NCBI RefSeq assembly: GCF_008039615.1 | Contig: NZ_VDUZ01000026.1 | Span: 1 to 64,000 of the forward strand | Reading direction: 5' to 3' | Length of the DNA stretch: 64,000 nucleotides | From: Vineibacter terrae | GTDB taxonomy: Bacteria; Pseudomonadota; Alphaproteobacteria; Reyranellales; Reyranellaceae | Part shown: positions 24,959 through 33,386 of the stretch, in pieces | How the letters are laid out: each line of letters opens with the position of its first letter | Numbering within the stretch: the first letter of the stretch is position 1 | Position numbers and translations under genes: made by a program | Notes under the pieces: generated by a model | Databases searched by the model: none | What the model was told of the DNA's origin: nothing | What the model saw: the letters and a program-made list of their open reading frames with translations, nothing else

Positions 24959-26809
24959 ATGGATGGCGAAGTCAGTGCGGGTTCGCTCGAGCGCATCGAG
25001 GTCGAGGGCTGCGACACCATCCCCAAGCTGTTCTGGCACCAGGTGAAGGCGCGCGACAGCCGGGTCGCCTTCCGCGAGAAGGACCTCGGCATCTGGCGCG
25101 CGACGAGCTGGCGCGACTACGGGCAGCGTGCGCGCTGGACCGGCATCGGCCTGGCCAAGCTCGGGCTGGAGCCCGGCGAGGTCGTGTCGATCCTGGCCGA
25201 GACGATCCCCGAATGGCTCTATGCCGATATGGGCACCATGGGTGCCGGCGGTGTCGCCAACGGCATCTATCCCACCGATGCCGCCAAGCAGGTCGAGTAC
25301 ATCATCAACGACAGCCGCTCGCGCTTCCTGTTCGTCGAGAACGAGGAGCAGCTCGACAAGTGGCTGGAGGTGCGGGCGCGCTGCCCGCTGGTGCGCAAGG
25401 CCTTCATCTTCGACATGGAAGGCCTGTCGACGTTCAGCGATCCGGACGTGATGCCGTTCGACGAGCTGCTGGCGCTGGGCCGCGAGCACGATGCAGCCCG
25501 GCCCGGCCTGTGGGAGGAGCGCATCGCCGGCTCCCGGCCCGAGACGCTGGCGCTGCTGGTCTACACGTCCGGCACCACGGGCCCGCCCAAGGGCGCCATG
25601 CTGTCTCACCGCAACGTGATCTTCCAGCTGCGCAACGCCGATGCGTTCTTCCCGGTGCGCGACAACGAGGAGCAGCTGGCCTTCCTGCCGCTGTGCCACG
25701 TCGCGGAGCGCACCTTCACGGCGTTCCTGCCGCTGCGCACCGGCGCCATCGCGAACTTCGCCGAAAGCCCCGACACGGTGCCGGAGAACCTGCGCGAGGT
25801 GTCGCCGACCACGTTCTTCGCCGTGCCGCGCATCTGGGAGCGCTTCTACTCCGGCATCACCATCCGCATGCGGGAAGCGACCTGGATCGGGCGCAAGGCC
25901 TATGCCTGGGCTGTCGGCGTCGGCCTGAAGGTGGCGGAAGCGGAGCTCGACGGGCGCCAGCCCTCCTCCGGCCAGAAGCTGATGTTCCGGCTCGCCGACT
26001 TCCTGGTGCTGGACAACATCAAGCGCAGCATGGGCATGCACCGCGTGGCCTTCGCCGTCACCGGCGCGGCGCCGATCGCGCCCGACCTCATCAAATGGTA
26101 CCGGGCGCTGGGCATCGACTTGCGCGAGGGCTACGGTCAGACCGAGAATTGCGGCCTGGCCACCGGCATGCCGGCGCAGATCAAGCCGGGCACGGTGGGC
26201 ACCACGGCGCCCAACACCGAGGTCAGGATCTCACCCGAAGGCGAGATCCTGCTGCGCGGGCCGCATGTGTTCATGGGCTACCTCAACCAGCCGGAGAAGA
26301 CGGCCGAGACCCTGCGCGACGGCTGGCTGCATACCGGCGACGTCGGCTTCCTCGACAACGAGGGCTACCTGAAGATCACCGACCGGATGAAGGACATCAT
26401 CATCACGGCCGGTGGCAAGAACATCACGCCCTCGGAGATCGAGAACCAGCTCAAGTTCTCGCCCTATATCTCCGACGCCGTCGTCGTGGGCGACCGCCGC
26501 AAGTTCCTGACCTGCCTGGTCATGATCGACTACGACAACGTGGCCAAGTACGCCCAGGACAACAACGTGCCGTTCACGGATTTCACCTCGCTGTGCCGCA
26601 CCCGGTCGGTGCAGGACCTGATCTGGGCCGAGATCGAGAGGGTCAACGCCAACTTCGCGCGCGTCGAGACGATCAAGAAGTTCCGCCTGATCGAGCAGCA
26701 GCTCACAGCCGAGGACGACGAGGTCACGCCGACCATGAAGCTCAAGCGCAAGTTCGTGAACGAGAAGTACAAGACGATGATCGACGGCATGTACGCCGAG
26801 GCGGCGTAG
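24959..26809 (+). CDS. Long-chain acyl-CoA synthetase (AMP-forming)
   Basis: A 616-aa ANL-superfamily ligase making acyl-CoA from a carboxylic acid, ATP and CoA. The P-loop YTSGTTGPPKGAMLSHRN starts near residue 202; LREGYGQTENCG, GWLHTGDVGFLDNEGYLKITDR and GGKNITPSEIENQL mark the adenylation core and hinge. The N-terminal region (LFWHQVKARDSRVAFREKDLGIW) matches the FadD15/long-chain group. ATG at 24959 follows AGGGAGG. Placed between livHMGF and six binding-protein genes, it probably activates the acid that the transporter imports. Confidence 0.92.
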   Translation: MDGEVSAGSLERIEVEGCDTIPKLFWHQVKARDSRVAFREKDLGIWRATSWRDYGQRARWTGIGLAKLGLEPGEVVSILAETIPEWLYADMGTMGAGGVANGIYPTDAAKQVEYIINDSRSRFLFVENEEQLDKWLEVRARCPLVRKAFIFDMEGLSTFSDPDVMPFDELLALGREHDAARPGLWEERIAGSRPETLALLVYTSGTTGPPKGAMLSHRNVIFQLRNADAFFPVRDNEEQLAFLPLCHVAERTFTAFLPLRTGAIANFAESPDTVPENLREVSPTTFFAVPRIWERFYSGITIRMREATWIGRKAYAWAVGVGLKVAEAELDGRQPSSGQKLMFRLADFLVLDNIKRSMGMHRVAFAVTGAAPIAPDLIKWYRALGIDLREGYGQTENCGLATGMPAQIKPGTVGTTAPNTEVRISPEGEILLRGPHVFMGYLNQPEKTAETLRDGWLHTGDVGFLDNEGYLKITDRMKDIIITAGGKNITPSEIENQLKFSPYISDAVVVGDRRKFLTCLVMIDYDNVAKYAQDNNVPFTDFTSLCRTRSVQDLIWAEIERVNANFARVETIKKFRLIEQQLTAEDDEVTPTMKLKRKFVNEKYKTMIDGMYAEAA

Positions 26810-26829
26810 ATCGTTCTCGATCCCCCTCC

Positions 26830-26908
26830 GTCATCCCGAGCGCAGCGAGGGATCTCCCGAAGACGAAGACTGGGCTCGCGGGAGATCCCTCGCTGCGCTC
26901 GGGATGAC
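26830..26908. repeat. Palindromic repeat, family B (perfect 28-bp arms)
   Basis: Arms 26830-26857 and 26881-26908 are perfect inverted repeats, identical in sequence to the arms at 3563-3646, with a 23-nt loop of unrelated sequence. It separates the synthetase gene from the first binding-protein gene. Confidence 0.9.
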
Positions 26909-26990
26909 GCAAGGCCCGCGATGACAGCAAGGCTCGGAATTGACGTGAAAGGCCCGCGAGGGGCCGATGGTGGAAGGAAGGAAACGGGTG

Positions 26991-28154
26991 ATGGGTCAGA
27001 AGGTAGTATGGGTGGTGGCTGCGGCGCTGGCGGCCGTGGCAACGGGTGCGTCGGCGCAGACGCGTGGCGTGAGCAAGACCGAGATCGTGCTGGGCACGCA
27101 TAGCGACCTGTCGGGCGTCGCCGCCACGTACGGCGTGTCGTCGTCCAACGCAGCCAAGATGCGTTTCGACGAGATCAACGAGGCGGGCGGCATCAACGGC
27201 CGCAAGATCCGCTTCCTCATCGAGGACAACGGCTACCAGGTGCCCAAGGCCGTGCAGGCCTGCAACAAGCTGATCAACCGCGACAAGGTCTTCGCCTTCG
27301 TGGCGGCAGTCGGCACTCCGATGAACAACGCCTGCTTCAAGGACCAGTTCGCCGCCGAGGTGCCCAACCTCTTCCCGCTCACCGCGGCGCGCTCGATGTA
27401 CGAGCCGTTCCATCGCCTGAAGTTCTACGGCGCGGCCTCCTACGTCGACCAGATCCGCTCCGGCATGAACTACTTCGTGAAGGAGAAGGGCAAGAAGGCG
27501 GTCTGCGTGATGTACCAGGATACCGACTACGGCAAGGAGATCCTGGAAGGCGCCGAGCTGCAGGCCAAGAAGCTCGGCATCAAGCTGGTCGAGACCACGG
27601 CCCACAAGCCCACCGACCAGGACTTCACCGCCCCCATCACCAAGCTGCGCCAGGCCGGCTGCGACCTGGTCCTGATGGGCACCATCGTGCGCGACTCGAT
27701 CATCCCCTACGTGACGGCGCGCAAGATGGGCTGGACCGACGTCGTGTTCGTGGGCTCGGCGGCGGCCTATGATTCCGTGGTCGGCGCCGCGCAGGGCATG
27801 GACGGCTTCTACGCCATGGGCCTGACCGAGATGGCCTACGCCGACAGCGAGGTCCCGGCAGTGCGCGAGTTCGTGGAACGCTACAAGAAGAAGTTCAACA
27901 TCGATCCCAACATCGGCGCCGTCTACGGCTACGTCGCCGCCGACCTCACCGTCACCGGGCTCAAGAATGCCGGCGCCGACCTGACGCTGGACAGCTTCAT
28001 CAAGGGCATGGAAGCGATCAAGGGCTACAAGGACATCTTCAACGGCCCCGAGGTCAGCTTCACCCCGCAGAGCCGCCAGGGCGCCAACTCGTCGTTCCTG
28101 GCCGAGGTCAAGGGCGGCCGCTGGACTCGCGCCACCCAGCCGCTCGGCTTCTGA
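26991..28154 (+). CDS. Periplasmic binding protein, Liv type, paralogue 1 of 6
   Basis: A 387-aa Peripla_BP_6-type receptor. Signal peptide MGQKVVWVVAAALAAVATGASA, mature start near QTRGVSKTEI. Conserved DLSGVAATYG, AGGINGRKIRFLIEDNGYQ, NKLINRDKVFAFV and AVCVMYQDTDYGKE blocks follow. Four cysteines (VQACN, NNACF, AVCVM, AGCDL) recur in all paralogues and probably form disulfides. The start at 26991 was chosen by GGAAGGAAAC; ATG at 26967 is also in frame. It most resembles paralogue 4. It would deliver ligand to LivHMGF. Confidence 0.9.
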   Translation: MGQKVVWVVAAALAAVATGASAQTRGVSKTEIVLGTHSDLSGVAATYGVSSSNAAKMRFDEINEAGGINGRKIRFLIEDNGYQVPKAVQACNKLINRDKVFAFVAAVGTPMNNACFKDQFAAEVPNLFPLTAARSMYEPFHRLKFYGAASYVDQIRSGMNYFVKEKGKKAVCVMYQDTDYGKEILEGAELQAKKLGIKLVETTAHKPTDQDFTAPITKLRQAGCDLVLMGTIVRDSIIPYVTARKMGWTDVVFVGSAAAYDSVVGAAQGMDGFYAMGLTEMAYADSEVPAVREFVERYKKKFNIDPNIGAVYGYVAADLTVTGLKNAGADLTLDSFIKGMEAIKGYKDIFNGPEVSFTPQSRQGANSSFLAEVKGGRWTRATQPLGF

Positions 28155-28177
28155 CCGCCTCACGCACGGCATCCGGC

Positions 28178-28214
28178 ACGGCCCGAGCGGGCAACCGCCC
28201 GGGCCGTCGCTTTT
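28178..28214 (+). terminator. Rho-independent terminator after paralogue 1
   Basis: ACGGCCCGAGCGG-GCAA-CCGCCCGGGCCGT followed by TTTT: a 13-bp stem with one mismatch and a GCAA tetraloop. It is nearly the same sequence as the terminator after paralogue 2. Confidence 0.85.
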
Positions 28215-28267
28215 GTCCAGCGAGTGCATTATCGTCCCGGGTTCAACGTTGGGGAGGAAAGAGAAAC

Positions 28268-29431
28268 ATGCATTGCAGACTGTCCATGATCGCCGCGGCT
28301 ACCGTGATGGTCGTCGCGACGAGCGCCGCGGCGCAGACGCGTGGCGTGACCAAGACCGAGGTGACGCTCGGCACGCACACCGACCTGTCGGGCGTGGCGG
28401 CGACCTACGGCGTGTCGTCGTCCAACGCGGTCAAGATGCGCTTCGACGAGATCAACGAGGCTGGTGGCATCCACGGCCGCAAGCTGCGCTTCCTCATCGA
28501 GGACCAGGGCTACCAGGTGCCCAAGGCCGTGCAGGCCTGCAACAAGCTCATCAACCGCGACAAGGTATTCGCCTTCGTGGGTGCCCTGGGCACGCCCATG
28601 AACAACGCCTGCTTCAAGGACCAGCTCGCCGCCGAGGTGCCCAACCTCTTCCCGCTCACCGCCGCGCGCTCGATGTTCGAGCCCTTTCATCGCCTGAAGT
28701 TCTATAACGCGGCGACCTACGTCGATCAGCTTCGTTCGGCCGTCAACTATTTCGTGAAGGAGAAGGGCAAGAAGGCGGTCTGCGTCATGTACCAGGACAC
28801 CGACGCCGGCAAGGAGTTCCTGGAGGGCGCCGAGCTGCAAGCCAAGAAGCTGGGCATCAAGCTGGTCGAGACGACGTCCCACAAGCCCACCGACCAGGAT
28901 TTCACCGCCCCCATCACCAAGCTGCGCCAGGCCGGCTGCGATCTCATCGTCATGGGCACCATCGTGCGCGACTCGATCGTGCCCTACATCACCGCCCGCA
29001 AGACGGGCTGGACCGATGTCGATTTCGTCGGCTCGGCGGCGGCCTATGATTCGGTCGTCGGCGCCGCCCAGGGCATGGATGGCTTCCACGCCATGGGCCT
29101 GACCGAGATGCCCTATCCCGACAGCACCGTCCCCGCAGTCCGCGACTTCGTCGAGCGCTACAAGAAGAAGTTCAATGTCGATCCCAACATCGGCGCGGTC
29201 TACGGCTACGTCGGTGCCGACCTCACCGTGGCCGGGCTGAAGAATGCCGGCGCCGACCTGACGCTCGACAGCTTCGTCAAGGGCATGGAGGCGATCAAGG
29301 GATACAAGGACATCTTCAACGGCCCCGAGGTGAGTTTCGGACCGCAGATCCGGCAGGGCGCGAACTCCTCCTTCCTCGCCGTCGTGAAGGGCGGCCGCTG
29401 GACCCGCGTGACCGAACCGCTCGGTTTCTGA
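28268..29431 (+). CDS. Periplasmic binding protein, Liv type, paralogue 2 of 6
   Basis: 387 aa, with signal peptide MHCRLSMIAAATVMVVATSAAA. Distinguishing residues against paralogue 1: GGIHGRKLRFLIEDQGYQ, FAFVGALGTP, DTDAGKEFLEGAE and a GFHAMGLTEMPYPDS segment. GGGGAGGAAAGAGAAAC gives a strong ribosome site. It is flanked on both sides by near-identical terminators, so it may be a separate transcription unit. Ligand unknown; differences fall in loops that may line the binding cleft. Confidence 0.9.
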   Translation: MHCRLSMIAAATVMVVATSAAAQTRGVTKTEVTLGTHTDLSGVAATYGVSSSNAVKMRFDEINEAGGIHGRKLRFLIEDQGYQVPKAVQACNKLINRDKVFAFVGALGTPMNNACFKDQLAAEVPNLFPLTAARSMFEPFHRLKFYNAATYVDQLRSAVNYFVKEKGKKAVCVMYQDTDAGKEFLEGAELQAKKLGIKLVETTSHKPTDQDFTAPITKLRQAGCDLIVMGTIVRDSIVPYITARKTGWTDVDFVGSAAAYDSVVGAAQGMDGFHAMGLTEMPYPDSTVPAVRDFVERYKKKFNVDPNIGAVYGYVGADLTVAGLKNAGADLTLDSFVKGMEAIKGYKDIFNGPEVSFGPQIRQGANSSFLAVVKGGRWTRVTEPLGF

Positions 29432-29456
29432 TCCCGCCGCACGCACGGCATCCGGC

Positions 29457-29495
29457 ACGGCCCGGGCGGGCAACCGCCCGGGCCGTCGCCTTTTT
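29457..29495 (+). terminator. Rho-independent terminator after paralogue 2
   Basis: ACGGCCCGGGCGG (29457-29469), loop GCAA, CCGCCCGGGCCGT (29474-29486), then TTTTT at 29491-29495. The 13-bp stem is perfect. The preceding CGCACGGCATCCGGC is also shared with the terminator at 28178. Confidence 0.9.
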
Positions 29496-29543
29496 GCGCC
29501 CGGCGGACTACCCTCCCCGCTTCAGCCTGGGAGGACGCGAGAC

Positions 29544-30707
29544 ATGCATCGCAGAATCGCAATGATCGCCGTCGCTGCAGCGATGGCCATGGCGGCCGAC
29601 GCCTCGGCGCAGACGCGCGGCGTGACCAAGGCCGAGATCGTGCTGGGCATGCACACCGACCTGTCGGGCGTCGCCGCCACCTACGGCGTGACGTCGTCCA
29701 ATGCCGCCCGGATGCGCTTCGACGAGATCAACGAGGCGGACGGCATCAACGGCCGCAAGGTCCGCCTCATCGTCGAGGACAACGGCTACCAGGTGCCCAA
29801 GGCCGTGCAGGCCTGCAACAAGCTGATCAATCGCGACAAGGTCTTCGCGTTCCTGGGCGCCCTGGGCACGCCGATGAACAACGCCTGCTTCAAGGACCAG
29901 TTCGCCGCCGAGGTGCCCAACCTCTTCCCACTTTCGGCCGCGCGTTCGATGTACGAGCCCTTCAACCGCCTGAAGTTCTACAGCGCCGCGACCTACACCG
30001 ACCAGATCCGGTCGGCCGTGAACTACTTCGTGACGGAAAGAGGCAAGAAGGCCGTCTGCGTGATGTACCAGGACACCGACTTCGGCAAGGAGATCATCGA
30101 CGGCGCCGAGCTGCAGGCGAAGAAGCTCAACATCAAGCTGGTCGAGGCCGCAGCCCACAAGCCCACCGACCAGGACTTCACCGCTCCGATCACCAGGCTG
30201 CGCCAGGCCGGCTGCGACCTGATCCTGATGGGCACCATCGTGCGCGACTCGATCGTGCCCTATGTCACGGCCCGCAAGCTGGGATGGACCGATGTCGACT
30301 TCGTGGGCTCCTCCGCGGCCTATGACGGCGTGGTCGGCGCCGCCCAGGGCATGGACGGCTTCTACGCCATGGGCATCACCGAGATGCCCTATCCCGACAG
30401 CCCGGTGCCGGCCATCCGCGCGTTCGCGGAGCGCTACAAGCAGCGGTTCAACGTCGATCCCAATATCGGCGCCGTCTATGGCTACATCATCGCCGACCTG
30501 GCGGCGACGGGACTGAAGAACGCTGGCCCCGACCTCACGCTCGACAGCTTCATCGGCGGCCTGGAAGCCATCAAGGGCTACAAGGATATCTTCAACAGTC
30601 CCGAGATCAGCTTCGGTCCACAGATCCGCAAGGGCGCCGACTCATCGTTCCTGGCCGAGGTCAAGGGTGGCCGCTGGACCCGTGTCACTCAGCCGCTCGG
30701 ATTCTGA
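29544..30707 (+). CDS. Periplasmic binding protein, Liv type, paralogue 3 of 6
   Basis: 387 aa, signal peptide MHRRIAMIAVAAAMAMAADASA. Its own features are NEADGINGRKVRLIVEDNGY, a Thr for Lys change in NYFVTERGKKAV, RYKQRFNVDP and FIGGLEAIKGYKDIFNSPE. These set it apart from paralogues 1, 2, 4 and 5, which share KGMEAIKGYKDIF. The start follows GGGAGGACGCGAGAC. Unlike the first two, no terminator hairpin follows it. Confidence 0.9.
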   Translation: MHRRIAMIAVAAAMAMAADASAQTRGVTKAEIVLGMHTDLSGVAATYGVTSSNAARMRFDEINEADGINGRKVRLIVEDNGYQVPKAVQACNKLINRDKVFAFLGALGTPMNNACFKDQFAAEVPNLFPLSAARSMYEPFNRLKFYSAATYTDQIRSAVNYFVTERGKKAVCVMYQDTDFGKEIIDGAELQAKKLNIKLVEAAAHKPTDQDFTAPITRLRQAGCDLILMGTIVRDSIVPYVTARKLGWTDVDFVGSSAAYDGVVGAAQGMDGFYAMGITEMPYPDSPVPAIRAFAERYKQRFNVDPNIGAVYGYIIADLAATGLKNAGPDLTLDSFIGGLEAIKGYKDIFNSPEISFGPQIRKGADSSFLAEVKGGRWTRVTQPLGF

Positions 30708-30871
30708 TCCCGAACGACGCTGCGGTCATTTTCGCTGCGCGAACCGCCGAGCACCACCCTGGATGGGACACGAGACGTTTGGTCGCAGGCTGCGCTATCA
30801 TGCCCGCATCAGCCCTCGATAGGGGTTGGCAAGACCCACGAAGGGCTGTGTCAAACGGGAGGATCAGAGGA

Positions 30872-32038
30872 ATGAAACCGAGGCTAGTGATGGTCGCGGC
30901 GGCCGGACTGATGGCGGTCGTGGCAACGGGTGCGTCGGCGCAGACGCGTGGTGTGACCAAGACCGAAATCCTGCTGGGCTCGCACAGCGACCTGTCGGGC
31001 GTCGCCGCCACCTACGGCGTGTCGTCGACCAATGCCGCCAAGATGCGCTTCGACGAGATCAACGACACGGGCGGCATCTTCGACCGCAAGATCCGCTTCA
31101 TCGTCGAGGACAACGGCTACCAGGTGCCCAAGGCCGTGCAGGCCTGCAACAAGCTGATCAACCGCGACAAGGTCTTCGCCTTCGTGGCGGCGCTGGGCAC
31201 TCCGATGAACAACGCCTGCTTCAAGGACCAGTTCGCCGCCGAGGTGCCCAACCTCTTCCCGCTCACTGCCGCGCGCTCGATGTTCGAGCCCTTCAACCGG
31301 CTGAAGTTCTACAACGCGGCGACCTATGTCGACCAGATCCGCTCCGGCATAAACCACTTCGTGAAGGAGAAGGGCAAGAAGGCGGTCTGCGTGATGTACC
31401 AGGACACCGATTTCGGCAAGGAGATCCTGGAAGGCGCCGAGCTGCAGGCCAAGAAGCTCGGCATCAAGCTGGTCGAGACCACGGCCCACAAGCCCACCGA
31501 CCAGGACTTCACCGCCCCCATCACCAAGCTGCGCCAGGCCGGCTGCGACCTGATCATGATGGGCACCATCGTGCGTGACACGATCGTGCCTTACGTGACG
31601 GCACGCAAGATGGGCTGGACCGACGTCGTGTTCGTGGGCTCGGCGGCGGCCTATGATTCCGTGGTCGGCGCCGCGCAGGGCATGGACGGCTTCTACGCCA
31701 TGGGCCTGACCGAGATGCCCTATCCCGACAGCGATGTCGCTTCAGTGCGCGAGTTCGTGGAGCGCTACAAGAAGAAGTTCAACATCGATCCCAACATCGG
31801 CGCCGTCTACGGCTATGTCGGCGCCGACCTCACGGTGACAGGGCTCAAGAATGCCGGCGCCGATCTGACGCTGGACAGCTTCATCAAGGGCATGGAAGCG
31901 ATCAAGGGCTACAAGGACATCTTCCACGGTCCCGAGATCAACTTCGGCCCGCAGACCCGCCAGGGCGCCAACTCATCGTTCCTGGCCGAGGTCAAGGGCG
32001 GCCGCTGGACCCGCGTCACCCAGCCGCTCGGCTTCTGA
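30872..32038 (+). CDS. Periplasmic binding protein, Liv type, paralogue 4 of 6
   Basis: 388 aa, signal peptide MKPRLVMVAAAGLMAVVATGASA. The segment NDTGGIFDRKIRFIVED differs from the usual GGINGRK, and a Thr replaces Ser in IVRDTIVPY. Long stretches of its DNA match paralogue 1, suggesting these two are the closest pair. The ATG at 30872 follows GGGAGGATCAGAGGA. About 160 bp separate it from paralogue 3, enough for its own promoter, though none is clear. Confidence 0.9.
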   Translation: MKPRLVMVAAAGLMAVVATGASAQTRGVTKTEILLGSHSDLSGVAATYGVSSTNAAKMRFDEINDTGGIFDRKIRFIVEDNGYQVPKAVQACNKLINRDKVFAFVAALGTPMNNACFKDQFAAEVPNLFPLTAARSMFEPFNRLKFYNAATYVDQIRSGINHFVKEKGKKAVCVMYQDTDFGKEILEGAELQAKKLGIKLVETTAHKPTDQDFTAPITKLRQAGCDLIMMGTIVRDTIVPYVTARKMGWTDVVFVGSAAAYDSVVGAAQGMDGFYAMGLTEMPYPDSDVASVREFVERYKKKFNIDPNIGAVYGYVGADLTVTGLKNAGADLTLDSFIKGMEAIKGYKDIFHGPEINFGPQTRQGANSSFLAEVKGGRWTRVTQPLGF

Positions 32039-32046
32039 TCATCTTC

Positions 32047-32093
32047 CATTGCGCTGCGCAATGGGTCCCTTCCTCTCCCGCGCCGCGGGAGAG
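32047..32093. repeat. Half element of family A
   Basis: CATTGCGC-T-GCGCAATG and CTCTCCCGCGCCGCGGGAGAG hairpins with the linking GGGTCCCTTC. It is one half of the pairs seen elsewhere, lying between paralogues 4 and 5. Confidence 0.7.
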
Positions 32094-32119
32094 GAGTTTC
32101 GATGGAGGAGACGATCGCA

Positions 32120-33283
32120 ATGGGCTTGAAATGGGCGATGATGGCAGCTTCGGTCGTGGCGGCCGTGGCAACGGGCGCCGCCGCGCAGACACGTGGCGTG
32201 ACCAAGACCGAGATCCTGCTGGGCATGCATACCGACCTGTCGGGAGTCGGGGCGACCTACGGCGTCTCGTCGTCCAATGCCGTGAAGATGCGCTTCGATG
32301 AGGCCAACGATGCAGGTGGCATCAACGGCCGCAAGATCCGCCTCATCGTCGAGGACCAGGGCTACCAGGTGCCCAAGGCCGTGCAGGCCTGCAACAAGCT
32401 CATCAACCGCGACAAGGTGTTCGCCTTCGTGCAGGCCGCCGGCACGCCGATGAACAACGCCTGCTTCAAGGATCAGCTCGCCGCCGAGGTGCCCAACCTC
32501 TTCCCGCTCACCGCCTCGCGCATGATGTTCGAGCCGTTCCATCGCCTGAAGTTCTATTTCGCGGCGTCCTACTTCGACCAGATCCGGTCGGCCGTGAACT
32601 ACTTCGTGAAGGAGAAGGGCAAGAAGGCCGTCTGCGTGATGTACCAGGATACCGACTACGGCAAGGAGATCCTGGACGGCGCCGAGACCCAGGCCAAGAA
32701 GCTTGGCATCAAGCTGGTCGAGGCCACGGCCCATAAGCCCACCGACCAGGACTTCACCGCCCCCATCACCAAGCTGCGCCAGGCCGGCTGCGACCTAGTC
32801 CTGATGGGCACCATCGTGCGCGACTCGATCATCCCCTACGTGACGGCACGCAAGATGGGCTGGACCGATGTCGATTTCGTGGGCTCGGCGGCAACCTACG
32901 ACTCGGTGGTCGGCGCCGCCCAGGGCATGGACGGCTTCTACGCCATGGGCCTGACCGAGATGCCCTACGCCGACAGCCCCGTCCCCGCCATCCGCGAGTT
33001 CGTGGAACGCTACAAGAAGAAGTTCAACATTGATCCCAACATCGGCGCGGTCTACGGCCATGTCGCCGCCGACCTCACGGTGCTCGGCCTGAAGAACGCC
33101 GGCCCCGACCTGACGCTGGACAGCTTCATCAAGGGCATGGAAGCGATCAAAGGCTACAAGGACATCTTCAACGGCGCCGAGCAGAATTTCGGCCCGCAGA
33201 TCCGTCAGGGCGCCAACTCGTCGTTCCTGGCCGAGGTCAAGGGCGGCCGCTGGACCCGCGTCACGCAGCCGCTCGGATTCTGA
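32120..33283 (+). CDS. Periplasmic binding protein, Liv type, paralogue 5 of 6
   Basis: 387 aa, signal peptide MGLKWAMMAASVVAAVATGAAA. Its specific features are DEANDAGGINGRKIRLIVED, FVQAAGTPMNNA, LTASRMMFEPFHRLKFYFAASYFDQ and GAEQNFGPQ. The FYFAASYFDQ change lies in a position that varies among copies and could alter the ligand pocket. ATG at 32120 follows GGAGGAGACGATCGCA; an in-frame ATG at 32102 is less well spaced. Confidence 0.9.
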   Translation: MGLKWAMMAASVVAAVATGAAAQTRGVTKTEILLGMHTDLSGVGATYGVSSSNAVKMRFDEANDAGGINGRKIRLIVEDQGYQVPKAVQACNKLINRDKVFAFVQAAGTPMNNACFKDQLAAEVPNLFPLTASRMMFEPFHRLKFYFAASYFDQIRSAVNYFVKEKGKKAVCVMYQDTDYGKEILDGAETQAKKLGIKLVEATAHKPTDQDFTAPITKLRQAGCDLVLMGTIVRDSIIPYVTARKMGWTDVDFVGSAATYDSVVGAAQGMDGFYAMGLTEMPYADSPVPAIREFVERYKKKFNIDPNIGAVYGHVAADLTVLGLKNAGPDLTLDSFIKGMEAIKGYKDIFNGAEQNFGPQIRQGANSSFLAEVKGGRWTRVTQPLGF

Positions 33284-33386
33284 TCGCTGCCTTCTCGATC
33301 CTCGAAAGATTCCTCTCTTCGTCCCGAGCCTGTCGAAGGATGCTCGGGATGACGGCCCGGCAGAAGAAATCCAAACGGAGGAAACG

